Assembly: GCA_019416455.1 (NCBI GenBank)
Contig: DXXG01000004.1
Location: 186,001-250,000 of the forward strand
From: Clostridiales bacterium
GTDB lineage: Bacteria > Bacillota > Clostridia > Oscillospirales > Acutalibacteraceae
Length of the DNA stretch: 64,000 nucleotides
Reading direction: 5' to 3'
Shown: piece by piece, positions 23,403-31,607 of the stretch
Layout: every line of letters begins with the position of its first letter
Position numbering within the stretch: the stretch's first letter is position 1
Notes under the pieces: generated by a model
Told to the model about the DNA's origin: nothing
What the model saw: only the letters and a program-made list of their open reading frames with translations
Databases searched by the model: none
Position numbers and translations under genes: made by a program

Positions 23403-23721
23403 CGCTCTGTTTCGCAGGGTGGGCACAGTGACCTTGATCCGTACCGACGGCAGTCAGGTCCAGGGGTTCGGAGCGGTAATCCCCTGGGGCGAGGAACGGT
23501 CCGACTTGTGGGGGGAACGTTCTCACCCGTTGGGAAAGCTGACGGCGCCGCTGTACCGGTTTGTGGGCAGTTTCCCGGAACTTTTGGACGCCCGGGGAGC
23601 CAAGCTGACTCAAGGGGATCAGTCCTACCGGGTGCTGCTGCCGGAGACGGTAACCCTGGCGGGAAAGCGTGTCTTTGAGAGAGCCCTTCTGGAAAGGTGG
23701 GAAAGTGATGACGGGAACTGA
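23386..23721 (+). CDS. Probable head closure/connector protein
   Basis: The protein is 111 residues from ATG 23386, with GGAGG just upstream inside the previous gene. It is beta-rich, with Gly-rich turns (GFGAVIPWG) and a C-terminal LLPETVTLAGKRVFERALLERW. Size and place match head-closure (stopper) proteins or XkdH-like connectors. Assigned by synteny only. The stop lies inside the following gene (overlap 14 bp). Confidence 0.5.
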   Translation: MTPRSDALFRRVGTVTLIRTDGSQVQGFGAVIPWGEERSDLWGERSHPLGKLTAPLYRFVGSFPELLDARGAKLTQGDQSYRVLLPETVTLAGKRVFERALLERWESDDGN

Positions 23722-24382
23722 GCTTTTGGAGCAGCTTTTGGAGCTTTTGGAGGAACAGGTGGCCGGTGTGGAGTTCCGGCGTGCCTGGGCGCCTGGATGG
23801 GGCTCACGGCTGCTGGAAAGACCGGTGGTCAGCGGTGAGGTGGCATCTCAACGCAGGACCGGAGCCTCTGTGGAGACCGTGGCGCGGCTCAATGTGTTTG
23901 GACCGGAGGCATCCCAGCGGGAAGAAACAGCGTCGGCGGTGGAAGAAGCAGTGCGGACGTCGTGCCCCGGCTGTGAGGAGTTTTCACGGGGTGAAGAGCA
24001 GGTGGACAGCGTGACAAAGCTCCCCTTCTTGCCGCTGAAATTAGTGTTTTCCAGCGGGACTGACGTTGGCGTCCAGGGTCTGACAGTGATCTTGGGCGGG
24101 AAAAGCTACACTGTGGCGGGCGCTACGGTGACTGTGACCCTTTCCGGGGAAGAATTGGTGTCTGTGGGGGAGGACGTGCCTTTTGGGGTGCGGAATTCCC
24201 AAACACAGTATCAGGTGGAACTGGATGGCATCGATACCACTGGTTTGGAAGGCTTGGCGGTGTTCACTGCACAAGTGGGCAGCAAGGAATACACGGGATG
24301 CCGGTGGAAAAAGCTGGATCTGCAGGGAGGCAAGGCCACTTTCCTGGCGGCAGGCTATGAGGAAAAGGAGGATGGTCAATGA
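23708..24382 (+). CDS. Tail terminator-like protein with an extra C-terminal domain
   Basis: The protein is 224 residues. ATG 23708 (MTGTELLEQLLELLEEQ) is preceded by AGGTGGGAAAG. Residues 1 to about 105 fit a tail-terminator (gpU/XkdI-like) pattern by size and place. Residues about 110-224 form a second, beta-rich segment (VQGLTVILGGKSYTVAGATV; KEYTGCRWKKLDLQGGKATF) not expected in a terminator. The sheath and tube genes that normally follow are missing, so this extension is the only visible candidate for a tube-like element (speculation). Confidence 0.45.
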   Translation: MTGTELLEQLLELLEEQVAGVEFRRAWAPGWGSRLLERPVVSGEVASQRRTGASVETVARLNVFGPEASQREETASAVEEAVRTSCPGCEEFSRGEEQVDSVTKLPFLPLKLVFSSGTDVGVQGLTVILGGKSYTVAGATVTVTLSGEELVSVGEDVPFGVRNSQTQYQVELDGIDTTGLEGLAVFTAQVGSKEYTGCRWKKLDLQGGKATFLAAGYEEKEDGQ

Positions 24383-24474
24383 ACGAGGAGAAGATCGTTG
24401 GTAACAGGGACAGTGCCGAGCAGATTTCCCGGGAAGTGGAACGGGACAGCCGGCGGTATCCGGCGTCCTTTTAA
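24379..24474 (+). CDS. 31-residue protein of the phage-like operon
   Basis: ATG 24379 overlaps the previous stop (ATGA) and has AAGGAGG 6-12 bases upstream. The peptide is highly charged, with ISREVERDSRRYPASF at the C-terminus. It ends 18 bp before the next gene. The tight coupling argues that it is translated. It sits where sheath, tube, chaperone and tape-measure genes would be in a myophage. No function can be assigned; it could be a chaperone remnant or a genuine small structural peptide. Confidence 0.55.
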   Translation: MNEEKIVGNRDSAEQISREVERDSRRYPASF

Positions 24475-24492
24475 CGGGAAGGAGGCGGTCTT

Positions 24493-25008
24493 ATGCGGTT
24501 GATGGGCATGCGTTTCCGGGATTTCACCTGGCGGGACAATCCTGTGTCTTTGAAGGTGGTCAATTCTCGGAACGTACTGGAAACAAAGATCCCCTACGGG
24601 ATGACCAAAACGGAAGAACTGGGCCGGGAGCGGCGGAAAGTCACCGGGGAGGGATACTTCGCCGGGGAAGATTGTATGGAAGTTTGGAACCAGCTGCAAG
24701 CTACTTTCGCGCAGCAGGGCCCAGGGATTTTGCAACTGCCGGGAGTGGCGCCTTTCTGGGCGCTGATGGACAGCCTGGAGCTGATCGGCGCTCAGGGGAA
24801 AGACCTGGTCCGGTACGCCTTCACCTTTACGGAGTGGGATGCCCAAGGTGAGTTCCTGGGCAGCGGTGTCTATGTGGCGCAAGGCGGAGAAAGTCTGTGG
24901 GATTACGCCAACCGATGGGGGCTTTCCATCGAGGTTTTGGTGAAGGCAAATCCCCAGATGCAGGATATCTGCAACATGAAAGAAGGAGAAAAGGTGGTGA
25001 TCCCATGA
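24493..25008 (+). CDS. DNA circularisation N-terminal domain/LysM tail protein (Mu gp43-like, XkdP-like)
   Basis: The protein is 171 residues. Residues 1-120 match the N-terminal DNA_circ/gp43 pattern: MRFRDFTWRDNPVSLKVV, a segment with LGRERRKVTGEGYFAGEDC, and GPGILQLPG. Residues about 125-171 form a LysM repeat (VYVAQGGESLWDYANRWGLS, MKEGEKVVIP). In phages such proteins join the tube to the baseplate hub. The start overlaps no gene; the stop overlaps the hub gene by 4 bp. Confidence 0.75.
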   Translation: MRLMGMRFRDFTWRDNPVSLKVVNSRNVLETKIPYGMTKTEELGRERRKVTGEGYFAGEDCMEVWNQLQATFAQQGPGILQLPGVAPFWALMDSLELIGAQGKDLVRYAFTFTEWDAQGEFLGSGVYVAQGGESLWDYANRWGLSIEVLVKANPQMQDICNMKEGEKVVIP

Positions 25009-25898
25009 CATTTTGGGGGGAATTGACAGACGGAACGGAGATGCTGCTGGGAGAACCCACGGAAGCCCAGCTCTGTTACGACAGCGACGCTCCCGCCGAC
25101 CAGTTGACCGCGGTTTTCCCCGCGGAAAAACTGTGGGAGGATCTGGCGGTGGTCCGGGTGTTCCATGAGGGAGAAGTGGTGTTTGGCGGTATTGTGGACG
25201 AGCAGAACACACGGCTTTCCGGAGACGGTTTTTCCGTGGAGCTGGTGTGCCGCAGCTGGGAGGCTTTGCTCTTGGACAACGAGGCAAAACCGGCAGTGCT
25301 GCGCACTCCTTCTCTGGCGTCTTTGTGGGAGAAATATTTCAAGCCGCTGGGGTTTCTGGACATCCAGGGAGACATGGAGCCGAAAGCGGCTGAACTCACC
25401 GTGGAAAAAGGGGTGAGCTGCTGGGAACTGCTGGAGAGCTTCTGCCAGACCTATCTGGGAACCGTGCCCTATGTGGACGGAGCCTGCGTGCTCCATTGTG
25501 AAGGGGTGCCCGAAAGCCGGATGACCGCGGGTCGGGTCCTTTCCGCGGAGTATTCCCGGCAGCCCTGCAAACAGCTGAGCGCGGTGTGGCAGCAGAGTTT
25601 TCGCGGCACGTACGACACTCCTTTCCGGAATACGGCAGCCTGGGGCGTAAAACGCCAGCGGTACGTGAGCATGGAAGAAAGCCGGGACCCCAGAGAGCTT
25701 TTGAAAGAAGGAGAAAAGGAGAGCCGACTGCTCACAGTAGAGTGTTTGGGAAACTGCTGGCCTGACCGGGGTGCCCTGGTGACGGTAGAGGCGCAGAAAC
25801 TGGGTAGTTTTACCGGATGCCCTGTAAAATCTGCCCGTTATACCCGGGGCAGCTATGGAGAGAGGACAAAGCTGGTCTTGGAAGGAGTGAGTGCCTGA
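25005..25898 (+). CDS. Baseplate hub protein (gpD/XkdQ/Mu gp44-like)
   Basis: The protein is 297 residues from ATG 25005 (MTFWGELTDGTEML), coupled to the LysM gene. It shows the late-control-D fold pattern of repeated beta segments with VVRVFHEGEVVFGGIVDEQ near the N-terminus, FSVELVCRSWEALLLDNEA, and a central LWEKYFKPLGF. It would form the trimeric hub at the centre of a contractile baseplate. Length is slightly below the usual 320-350. The next gene shares one base with its stop. Confidence 0.75.
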   Translation: MTFWGELTDGTEMLLGEPTEAQLCYDSDAPADQLTAVFPAEKLWEDLAVVRVFHEGEVVFGGIVDEQNTRLSGDGFSVELVCRSWEALLLDNEAKPAVLRTPSLASLWEKYFKPLGFLDIQGDMEPKAAELTVEKGVSCWELLESFCQTYLGTVPYVDGACVLHCEGVPESRMTAGRVLSAEYSRQPCKQLSAVWQQSFRGTYDTPFRNTAAWGVKRQRYVSMEESRDPRELLKEGEKESRLLTVECLGNCWPDRGALVTVEAQKLGSFTGCPVKSARYTRGSYGERTKLVLEGVSA

Positions 25899-26224
25899 TG
25901 TGGCTTACAAAACTGGGGATCCGGTCCGGTGGGACGAAAATGAGCCGGGGCGAGGTCTCCGGCAAGGGAGAGGAACTTCGTGTCCAGGGGGAAAGCGAAT
26001 ATCACTACCCGGAGATGCTGTTTCCCTATGGATACGCCAGTGCCGCGGAGGACGGCAACAGAGTGGTGATGTTGGACGGAGTCTGTGCGGGGCTGGCGGC
26101 TGTCCCTGATGGGCAGCTGGCCCAAGGCGAAGTCCGCCTTTACTCTGCCGGGGGAGCGGAGATCCTGCTGAAAAATAACGGGGAAGTGGTCATCAACGGT
26201 CAGAACTTCCCTGCGAAAGATTGA
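25898..26224 (+). CDS. Baseplate spike-like protein (gpV/Mu gp45-like)
   Basis: The protein is 108 residues from ATG 25898. The core has LFPYGYASAAEDGNRVVMLDG (OB-like domain) and a C-terminal LYSAGGAEILLKNNGEVVING, the characteristic beta-helix start of gp45/gpV spikes. It is short for the family (usually 150-200), so the spike shaft is reduced. It would cap the hub. A longer frame beginning at 25817 is rejected because it runs entirely over the hub gene. Confidence 0.7.
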   Translation: MWLTKLGIRSGGTKMSRGEVSGKGEELRVQGESEYHYPEMLFPYGYASAAEDGNRVVMLDGVCAGLAAVPDGQLAQGEVRLYSAGGAEILLKNNGEVVINGQNFPAKD

Positions 26225-26239
26225 GAAGGGAGGTCGTGT

Positions 26240-26599
26240 ATGGATCTGAAATGGGAGCCGGGAGGCGTAGTGTTAGGGCCAGGGGGCATCCCTAAAACAG
26301 TGACCGGGCTGGAGGAGATGCTGCAAAATGTGGCGTTGCGGCTCAATTTGCATCGGGGAGGACTTCCCTATGATCCGGAATTGGGGAGCGGGCTTTTTCA
26401 GTTGGATCCCCAGGAGGAAAACAGTTCCCAACGGGCTTGGTCTCTGGCAAACGAGACCCTGATGGACTATCCCGGTGTGCGGGTCATACAAGCCAGCTAC
26501 GACACGGAAGAAAAAATGTGGGTCTTTACGGTGGAAACGCCTTTGGGTAGGGGCCGGGTGACAGCCCGCGGAAAGGAGGAAACAAATGGATCGTTTTGA
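26240..26599 (+). CDS. Baseplate protein of the gp46/gp25 kind
   Basis: The protein is 119 residues; ATG 26240 follows GAAGGGAGG. It contains LRLNLHRGGLPYDPELGSGLFQL and DYPGVRVIQASY, matching small wedge proteins of the GPW/gp25-gp46 family that link hub and J-type wedge. It overlaps the J-like gene by 14 bp. Length is normal. Confidence 0.75.
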   Translation: MDLKWEPGGVVLGPGGIPKTVTGLEEMLQNVALRLNLHRGGLPYDPELGSGLFQLDPQEENSSQRAWSLANETLMDYPGVRVIQASYDTEEKMWVFTVETPLGRGRVTARGKEETNGSF

Positions 26600-27647
26600 G
26601 GAGATTCTCCAGCGCATGGAGGAAACATATGAACAGGAAAGCGGATGCAGTGTGGAGGTAGTCTCTGAAGTGGGATTGCGGCTGCGGGTGCTGGCCGGGG
26701 AACTCCATCGGCTGGACGCTTCGCTGGATTGGCTGGAACGGCAGGCTTTTCCCCAAACAGCGGACGGGGAGCATCTGGATCTTCACGGCGCCCAAAGGGG
26801 CGTGATCCGGCGGGAGGCGGTGAAGGCTACTGGCGTGGTGTCCTTTTCCAGATATCTGCCTCTGTCTTTTGACTTAGTGGTTCCAAAAGGGACCGTGTGC
26901 GCCACTTCGGGTGAACCGGTGGTGGAGTATGTGACAACAGAGGAAGCGGTGCTGAAATCGGGAAAGCTGACCATCGATATCCCTGTGGAGGCTGTGGTGG
27001 CCGGCGCGTCCGGCAACGCCGCCGCAGGTTATGTGACTACGCTGGTCAATGCGCCCGTGGGTATCAATTACGCGGCCAATGAAAGCGCGATCACAGGAGG
27101 AAAGGATCCTGAGGAAGACGAGGAGTTCCGCCAGCGGGTGCTGAACGCTTACAGCATGAGTTCCAGTGGCGCCAACGCTGATTACTACAAGCAAGTGGCC
27201 GAGAGCCAGGAGGGTATTACAGAGGCTCAGGTAGTGCCTCGTGTCACCGGGGCGGGTACCGTGCTGCTGTATCTGTGGGGAGAAGGAGCCGCGCCTTCTC
27301 AGGAAGTGATGGACGCTGTGAAAGAAGAGCTGAATAAGCAGCGGGAGATCGGCGTGACAGTAACGGTGATGGCCGCTCAAACAACGACGATCAAAGTTCC
27401 GGTCCAGATCAAGGTGGCTGAAGAAGTGGATCTGGAATGGGCCAAGGAAGAGTCCAAAAAAGCCGTTGAGGCCTATTTCAATGGTTTGGGCATCGGTGAA
27501 GGGTACTGCCTGGGTGAGATCAGCAAGGCAATCGTGGACAAGGTCCCGGTGCTGGAAGTGGCGTTCCCCAGTTCCTTTACCAGCGTGGACGGCGTGCTTG
27601 GGTACTTGATCCGTCCCAGCACCATCACAGTGGAGGAGATAGCATGA
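26586..27647 (+). CDS. Baseplate J-like wedge protein (gpJ/XkdT/Mu gp47)
   Basis: The protein is 353 residues, standard length. The conserved J pattern is clear: HLDLHGAQRGVIRREAVKATG, VPKGTVCATSGEPVVEYVTTEE, and GGKDPEEDEEFRQRVLNAYS, then SGANADYYKQVAES. It would build the wedge ring of a contractile baseplate. GGAAAGGAGGAAAC precedes ATG 26586. This is the most confidently recognised tail gene of the cluster. It couples to the next gene by ATGA. Confidence 0.9.
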   Translation: MDRFEEILQRMEETYEQESGCSVEVVSEVGLRLRVLAGELHRLDASLDWLERQAFPQTADGEHLDLHGAQRGVIRREAVKATGVVSFSRYLPLSFDLVVPKGTVCATSGEPVVEYVTTEEAVLKSGKLTIDIPVEAVVAGASGNAAAGYVTTLVNAPVGINYAANESAITGGKDPEEDEEFRQRVLNAYSMSSSGANADYYKQVAESQEGITEAQVVPRVTGAGTVLLYLWGEGAAPSQEVMDAVKEELNKQREIGVTVTVMAAQTTTIKVPVQIKVAEEVDLEWAKEESKKAVEAYFNGLGIGEGYCLGEISKAIVDKVPVLEVAFPSSFTSVDGVLGYLIRPSTITVEEIA

Positions 27648-28225
27648 GAGCGCTGGAACACATGAAGCAGGTGATGGATCGGACGGGCCTTTACGAGTTT
27701 ACGGGAAATTCCGCTGTGGAGTGGGAATTGGCGGCCTATGACGCGGGGTTCTCCCTGCTGGAAGAGCGGTTCGATAAACTCCTTGGGGATCTGTTCGTGG
27801 ATACAGCCAGCCGGGAGCGGATCGCTCAATGGGAAGCGCTTTTCCGCGTTCAGCCTGCTTTGGCAGATCTGGATGACTGTCGGGAGACGGTGCGGCAACG
27901 GTTTTCGATCCATCCCGATGGTTTTAAACCTCAGGCAGTGGGAGAAGTTCTTCCTGCCGCGGGGGTGCGCGGACTGCTTTTGGAGGAGACAAAGAAATTG
28001 GTTGTCCTGCTGGGCCGTCTGATGGGGATCAACCAAAGCGAGGCGGACCGGGAATTGGATCGGCTTTTGCCCTCGCACATCCCTTGGTCCTGGGATGATT
28101 CCATCACTTGGGTAGCGTTTGATGCCTATCCGGCCACCTTCCAGGATTGGGATGAATTGGGACGCACTTGGCAGGAGCTGGATCAGATCACCCGGGAGGA
28201 ACTGGAAGCGAGTTTTAAGAGTTAG
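27644..28225 (+). CDS. Phage tail/baseplate protein, YmfQ/gpI/XkdU-like (DUF2313)
   Basis: The protein is 193 residues from ATG 27644. It has the family layout: an N-terminal YEFTGNSAVEWELAAYDAGF, a central LFVDTASRERIAQWEALFRV where the register of Mu gp48-type proteins is normally seen, and a Trp/Asp-rich C-terminus (TFQDWDELGRTWQELDQI). It acts as the peripheral wedge protein receiving fibres. Length is normal. Confidence 0.8.
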   Translation: MRALEHMKQVMDRTGLYEFTGNSAVEWELAAYDAGFSLLEERFDKLLGDLFVDTASRERIAQWEALFRVQPALADLDDCRETVRQRFSIHPDGFKPQAVGEVLPAAGVRGLLLEETKKLVVLLGRLMGINQSEADRELDRLLPSHIPWSWDDSITWVAFDAYPATFQDWDELGRTWQELDQITREELEASFKS

Positions 28226-28236
28226 GAGGAATCGAT

Positions 28237-28722
28237 ATGGCAGCAAGCAATCATTCTCAGAGGTTGGGACTTTCCCTCTGGGAGCAGACCGATCGCCCGG
28301 AATGGGCGGATTTTTTGCAGGACAACCAGAAGCTGGAAGATACGGTGGGGGCACACGTTCAAAATGACGCTCTCCATCTTACCGCAGAGGAAAAGGAGTA
28401 TCTCAGCCACCGGGCAGCTGTGATGACCTATACAGGTACCGGCAGCGGAGGGGCATCTGTGACACTGCCTTTTCTGCCTAGGAAGCTGGCAGTGTCCGCT
28501 CAGGGCAAACCGGCCATGGCTCCCCATGAGGGCGAGGGCTGGGACGTGTTTTCCCAGGTGTGGATCCAGGGGGATACCCAAGCCTATGGAACGGGAGGAG
28601 TCCAAGTGACGGAGGAGACTTTGCAGGCACAGTTTTCTGAGGGGGCCTTCGCCGAAGGCACAGGGCTGTACCATGCCCTGAACCGCAGCGGTGTCACTTA
28701 CGTGGTGGAGCTGGAAGCGTAA
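28237..28722 (+). CDS. Terminal fibre- or appendage-like protein of the phage-like operon
   Basis: The protein is 161 residues; ATG 28237 follows TTAGGAGG. The N-terminus (RLGLSLWEQTDRPEWADFLQDNQKLE) resembles the attachment segment of tail-fibre proteins in Clostridial myophages. The rest is beta-rich with a Gly/Ser segment. It lacks a long shaft and receptor-binding tip. It is the last gene of the operon; the hflX promoter starts 6 bp after its stop and no terminator is seen between. Confidence 0.5.
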   Translation: MAASNHSQRLGLSLWEQTDRPEWADFLQDNQKLEDTVGAHVQNDALHLTAEEKEYLSHRAAVMTYTGTGSGGASVTLPFLPRKLAVSAQGKPAMAPHEGEGWDVFSQVWIQGDTQAYGTGGVQVTEETLQAQFSEGAFAEGTGLYHALNRSGVTYVVELEA

Positions 28723-28727
28723 AAGAA

Positions 28728-28756
28728 TTGACGGCGGCGGGTTTCTGTACTATGAT
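28728..28756 (+). promoter_or_regulatory. hflX promoter
   Basis: TTGACG at 28728-28733, 17-bp spacer, TATGAT at 28751-28756. Confidence 0.75.
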
Positions 28757-28797
28757 AAAGGCTGCCCAGACCATTTGAAAAAAGGAGGGACAGCCTC

Positions 28798-30045
28798 TTG
28801 TATGAAAATGAGATCCGTCCCCAGCGTGCTATGCTGGTCTCGCTGGACACGGGAGAATACGACGCAGAAATCTCTTTGGCAGAGTTGGAAGAACTGACCC
28901 GCACTGCCGGGGCAGAACCTGCCCTTACCCTTACCCAGAAACGTCCTGCTCCGGAGACCGCTACCTGCATTGGATCCGGCATGGTGGAACAAGTGGCGGA
29001 GCTCTGTTCCCAGCAGGAGATCGACTTGCTGATCTTTGACAGGGAATTGACGCCCACCCAGATCCGTAACTTGGAAAAGGCCTGTGGTGTCCGTGTGATT
29101 GACCGCACTACCTTGATCCTGGACATTTTCGCCCAACGGGCCCGGAGTAAGGAAGGTAAGCTGCAAGTGGAGCTTGCACAGCTGCGGTATCTGCTGCCCA
29201 GGCTTTCCGGTCAGGGCACGGCCTTATCCCGGTTGGGCGGTGGTATTGGCACCCGAGGACCTGGCGAGACTAAGCTGGAGACTGACCGGCGGCATATCCG
29301 GCGGAGAATCGGTAGTCTGAGAGAACAGCTGCGAGACGTGGAGGCGGCCCGGGAGGTCATTGAACGGCGGCGCAGGAAAGACGGTACCGTGACCGTGGCA
29401 TTGGTGGGTTACACCAATGCCGGGAAGAGCACCCTGATGAATCAGCTGACCCAGGCGGGGGTACTGGCGGAGGATAAACTGTTTGCCACTTTGGATCCCA
29501 CTGCCCGGGCGCTGAAACTGCCTTGCGGCAAAACGGTAATGCTCATCGACACGGTGGGACTGATCCGCCGGCTGCCTCACCATTTGGTGGAGGCCTTTAA
29601 ATCCACTTTGGAGCAGGCGGCTACGGCGGATATCTTGCTCAACGTGTGCGACGCTTCCAGCGGGGAAGCTAGAGACCACCTGGAAGTGACCAATTCCCTG
29701 TTGAACGAACTGGGAGCGGCGGGGCATCCCATCATCCCGGTGCTGAATAAGTGGGACGCTGTGGAGGATCCGGATATGGCTCCGCGGTTGCCGGGTGCGG
29801 TGCGTATCAGCGCCCTTACCGGTGAAGGGATCGACCGGCTTCTGGAAGCCATCGAGGAGAACCTTCCGGAAAAGACTTTTCCGGTGGAACTGCTGCTTCC
29901 CTTTGCCAAGACCGGGTTGGCGGCCAAACTCAGGGAGGAGGGCGCGGTGCTCTCCGAGGAATACGTCCCTGAGGGCCTGCGGCTTTCCGCTCAGGTGGAC
30001 CAGCGGCTTTACGGGTTGGTGAAAGACTACGAGATCACTCCCTGA
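28798..30045 (+). CDS. hflX: Ribosome-associated GTPase HflX
   Basis: The protein is 415 residues. Start TTG 28798 is used because AGGAGG lies 9 bases upstream and nearby ATGs are out of frame. The N-terminal HflX domain (LAQLRYLLPRLSGQG, GGGIGTRGPGETKLETDRR) precedes a G domain with G1 GYTNAGKST, G3 DTVGLI and G4 NKWD. HflX binds the 50S subunit and rescues or splits stalled ribosomes under stress. It stands alone with its own promoter and terminator. Confidence 0.95.
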   Translation: MYENEIRPQRAMLVSLDTGEYDAEISLAELEELTRTAGAEPALTLTQKRPAPETATCIGSGMVEQVAELCSQQEIDLLIFDRELTPTQIRNLEKACGVRVIDRTTLILDIFAQRARSKEGKLQVELAQLRYLLPRLSGQGTALSRLGGGIGTRGPGETKLETDRRHIRRRIGSLREQLRDVEAAREVIERRRRKDGTVTVALVGYTNAGKSTLMNQLTQAGVLAEDKLFATLDPTARALKLPCGKTVMLIDTVGLIRRLPHHLVEAFKSTLEQAATADILLNVCDASSGEARDHLEVTNSLLNELGAAGHPIIPVLNKWDAVEDPDMAPRLPGAVRISALTGEGIDRLLEAIEENLPEKTFPVELLLPFAKTGLAAKLREEGAVLSEEYVPEGLRLSAQVDQRLYGLVKDYEITP

Positions 30046-30055
30046 ATGGAGAAAT

Positions 30056-30093
30056 AAAAAGGCGGTCGGAGAAAACTCTCCGGCCGCCTTTTT
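30056..30093 (+). terminator. hflX terminator
   Basis: AAAAAGGCGG-t-CGGAGA pairs with TCTCCG-g-CCGCCTTTTT around an AAAC loop. Confidence 0.88.
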
Positions 30094-30116
30094 GCATGAA
30101 AGAAAGCGATCAAGTC

Positions 30117-31607
30117 TTATTCGGATAACTGGGAAAATGATACGCCCTCGGTGAGAATACTGTTGGTTATCCGTTCTACCAGATCCTGGCAATCTTGTTG
30201 GGTAGGGATTGCGTAAGCGCTTCCTAGAGCGGTCACCTCCACTGCCATGGAATCATCAGGGAGAGGGAACAACGATGATCTGGACCAATGGAGAGTGGTG
30301 GTTTTTTCGTCTGTTTCCGGATCGACACCTACAACATATCCTTGAGAACCGAACGCGTAAATGTCCACGTTCTCTACTTGATCGTTGGCTTTGTCCAAAA
30401 GAGACGAGAACTCGTCAGCCCATTTTCCGGAAAGTCCTAGAGAGAGAAATGTTACGTGAAACAGCTGGTATGCCTCCTGCTTGTTGTTAAAACCTGAAAC
30501 AGAGATGTAAATCGGTTCTCCCTCAGCGGAATACTCTGCGGTTCCGGTCACATAGATGTCCTTGCCGCAGATTTCCTCCCATGGAACGGGACCCTTCCAA
30601 ATGCTTTCCCACTCCTCTTGGCTCAGGGCGACCCCGTGATATGTGCCTTCGGAGGCCAGATTGCGAGGAGCAAGGTAGTCGTCGGTAAAAGAGTTTAGAA
30701 ATTGAAGATCGTCGTTAGAACCGATCAAACTGTCAAATTGCAAATGAAGTTTCCCGGTCTCTGATACGCTGGAGTCGGATTGGGCAGAGAGGGTCCCCTT
30801 CTGGTCCAGGAGGGGAAGGACCACTGGGTGTTCCACCAGCTGGAAGGTGGCCTGTTCTGCCAGTTCCCGGGCTTCTTGATCCTCAAATCCCCACTGGTCC
30901 GAGGAGACGCCTAGGGCTACCCCGGTGGAATCTGTGCCCTCCTGTTGGAACATGGTCCAATAGGTGGTGGTGTCATCGGAAAAGGATTCCTGAGTTTCCG
31001 GGTCTACATAGCCCCGGCCACTGTGGGTAACGGCGGCCCACACATCTGTACCGTTCGCTTGATTGTTGGCGCTTTCTAGGAAGGAGCACACGTCTTGGGC
31101 TTCACAGCGAGGAAGCTGGCCGGGCTGCAAATACAGAACAAAAGCATCCATTCCTTGATCTTCCTCTCCCAGGGAGCCTCGGATCATCATCCAGGATACC
31201 TCGCCTTTTGGTGAGATGTAGGCGGTGCCGCTTAGGTGGCAGCTCTCCATCCAGGAAAGGCCATCCTGTTTCGCTAGGGAGGAAAGCTCTTCCTCTGTCA
31301 AAGCCCGCTCCGTGTCGCCTTCATTTCCCAATACCCAGGAGGTACTCTTTTCGGAGCCGGTATTGTTTTCAGCGAAGTCCAAATGGATTGTCTGAGATAG
31401 GGTGTCCTCCAATTCAGGGGCGGAGGTCCGCAGCTGAGTGAGGAACAGCCAGCTGCCCACTCCCACGCACACCGCCAGGACTGCTGCCACAGCCGCCATC
31501 CAGGGATGGCGGTAGACTTTCTTAGCAGGCGCGCCCCAGGGGTCGATGTCTTCCAACAGCTTCGGATCGATATCGTTTAAAGCGGTGAGCAAGTCCTTTG
31601 CGCTCAT
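30117..31607 (-). CDS. Membrane-anchored anti-sigma-like protein with a large external domain
   Basis: The protein is 496 residues. About 35 cytoplasmic residues (MSAKDLLTALNDIDPKLLEDI) are followed by one transmembrane helix at about 36-57 and a ~440-residue extracytoplasmic region without a recognised domain. It starts in the last codons of the ECF sigma gene (ATGA overlap). This layout is that of anti-sigma factors that hold the sigma at the membrane and sense an external cue. No HXXXCXXC zinc motif is present. The external region has few Cys and many acidic residues. Assignment is by context. Confidence 0.65.
   Translation of the reverse strand: MSAKDLLTALNDIDPKLLEDIDPWGAPAKKVYRHPWMAAVAAVLAVCVGVGSWLFLTQLRTSAPELEDTLSQTIHLDFAENNTGSEKSTSWVLGNEGDTERALTEEELSSLAKQDGLSWMESCHLSGTAYISPKGEVSWMMIRGSLGEEDQGMDAFVLYLQPGQLPRCEAQDVCSFLESANNQANGTDVWAAVTHSGRGYVDPETQESFSDDTTTYWTMFQQEGTDSTGVALGVSSDQWGFEDQEARELAEQATFQLVEHPVVLPLLDQKGTLSAQSDSSVSETGKLHLQFDSLIGSNDDLQFLNSFTDDYLAPRNLASEGTYHGVALSQEEWESIWKGPVPWEEICGKDIYVTGTAEYSAEGEPIYISVSGFNNKQEAYQLFHVTFLSLGLSGKWADEFSSLLDKANDQVENVDIYAFGSQGYVVGVDPETDEKTTTLHWSRSSLFPLPDDSMAVEVTALGSAYAIPTQQDCQDLVERITNSILTEGVSFSQLSE

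Larger units (their letters stand above)
19801..28722 (+). mobile_element. Compact phage-like capsid and baseplate operon, reduced
   Basis: Fourteen same-strand genes, mostly with 1-20 bp overlaps: portal, capsid protease, major capsid, three connector-like genes, a 31-codon gene, a DNA-circularisation/LysM protein, hub, spike-like, gp46-like, gp47/J-like and gp48/I-like baseplate genes, and a terminal fibre-like gene. The order from the LysM protein on follows Mu gp43-gp48. Sheath, tube, tape measure, terminase, lysis, integrase and regulators are not recognisable. GC content resembles the chromosome and housekeeping genes flank it, suggesting long residence. It is either a degraded prophage or a domesticated particle. 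Confidence 0.75.
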
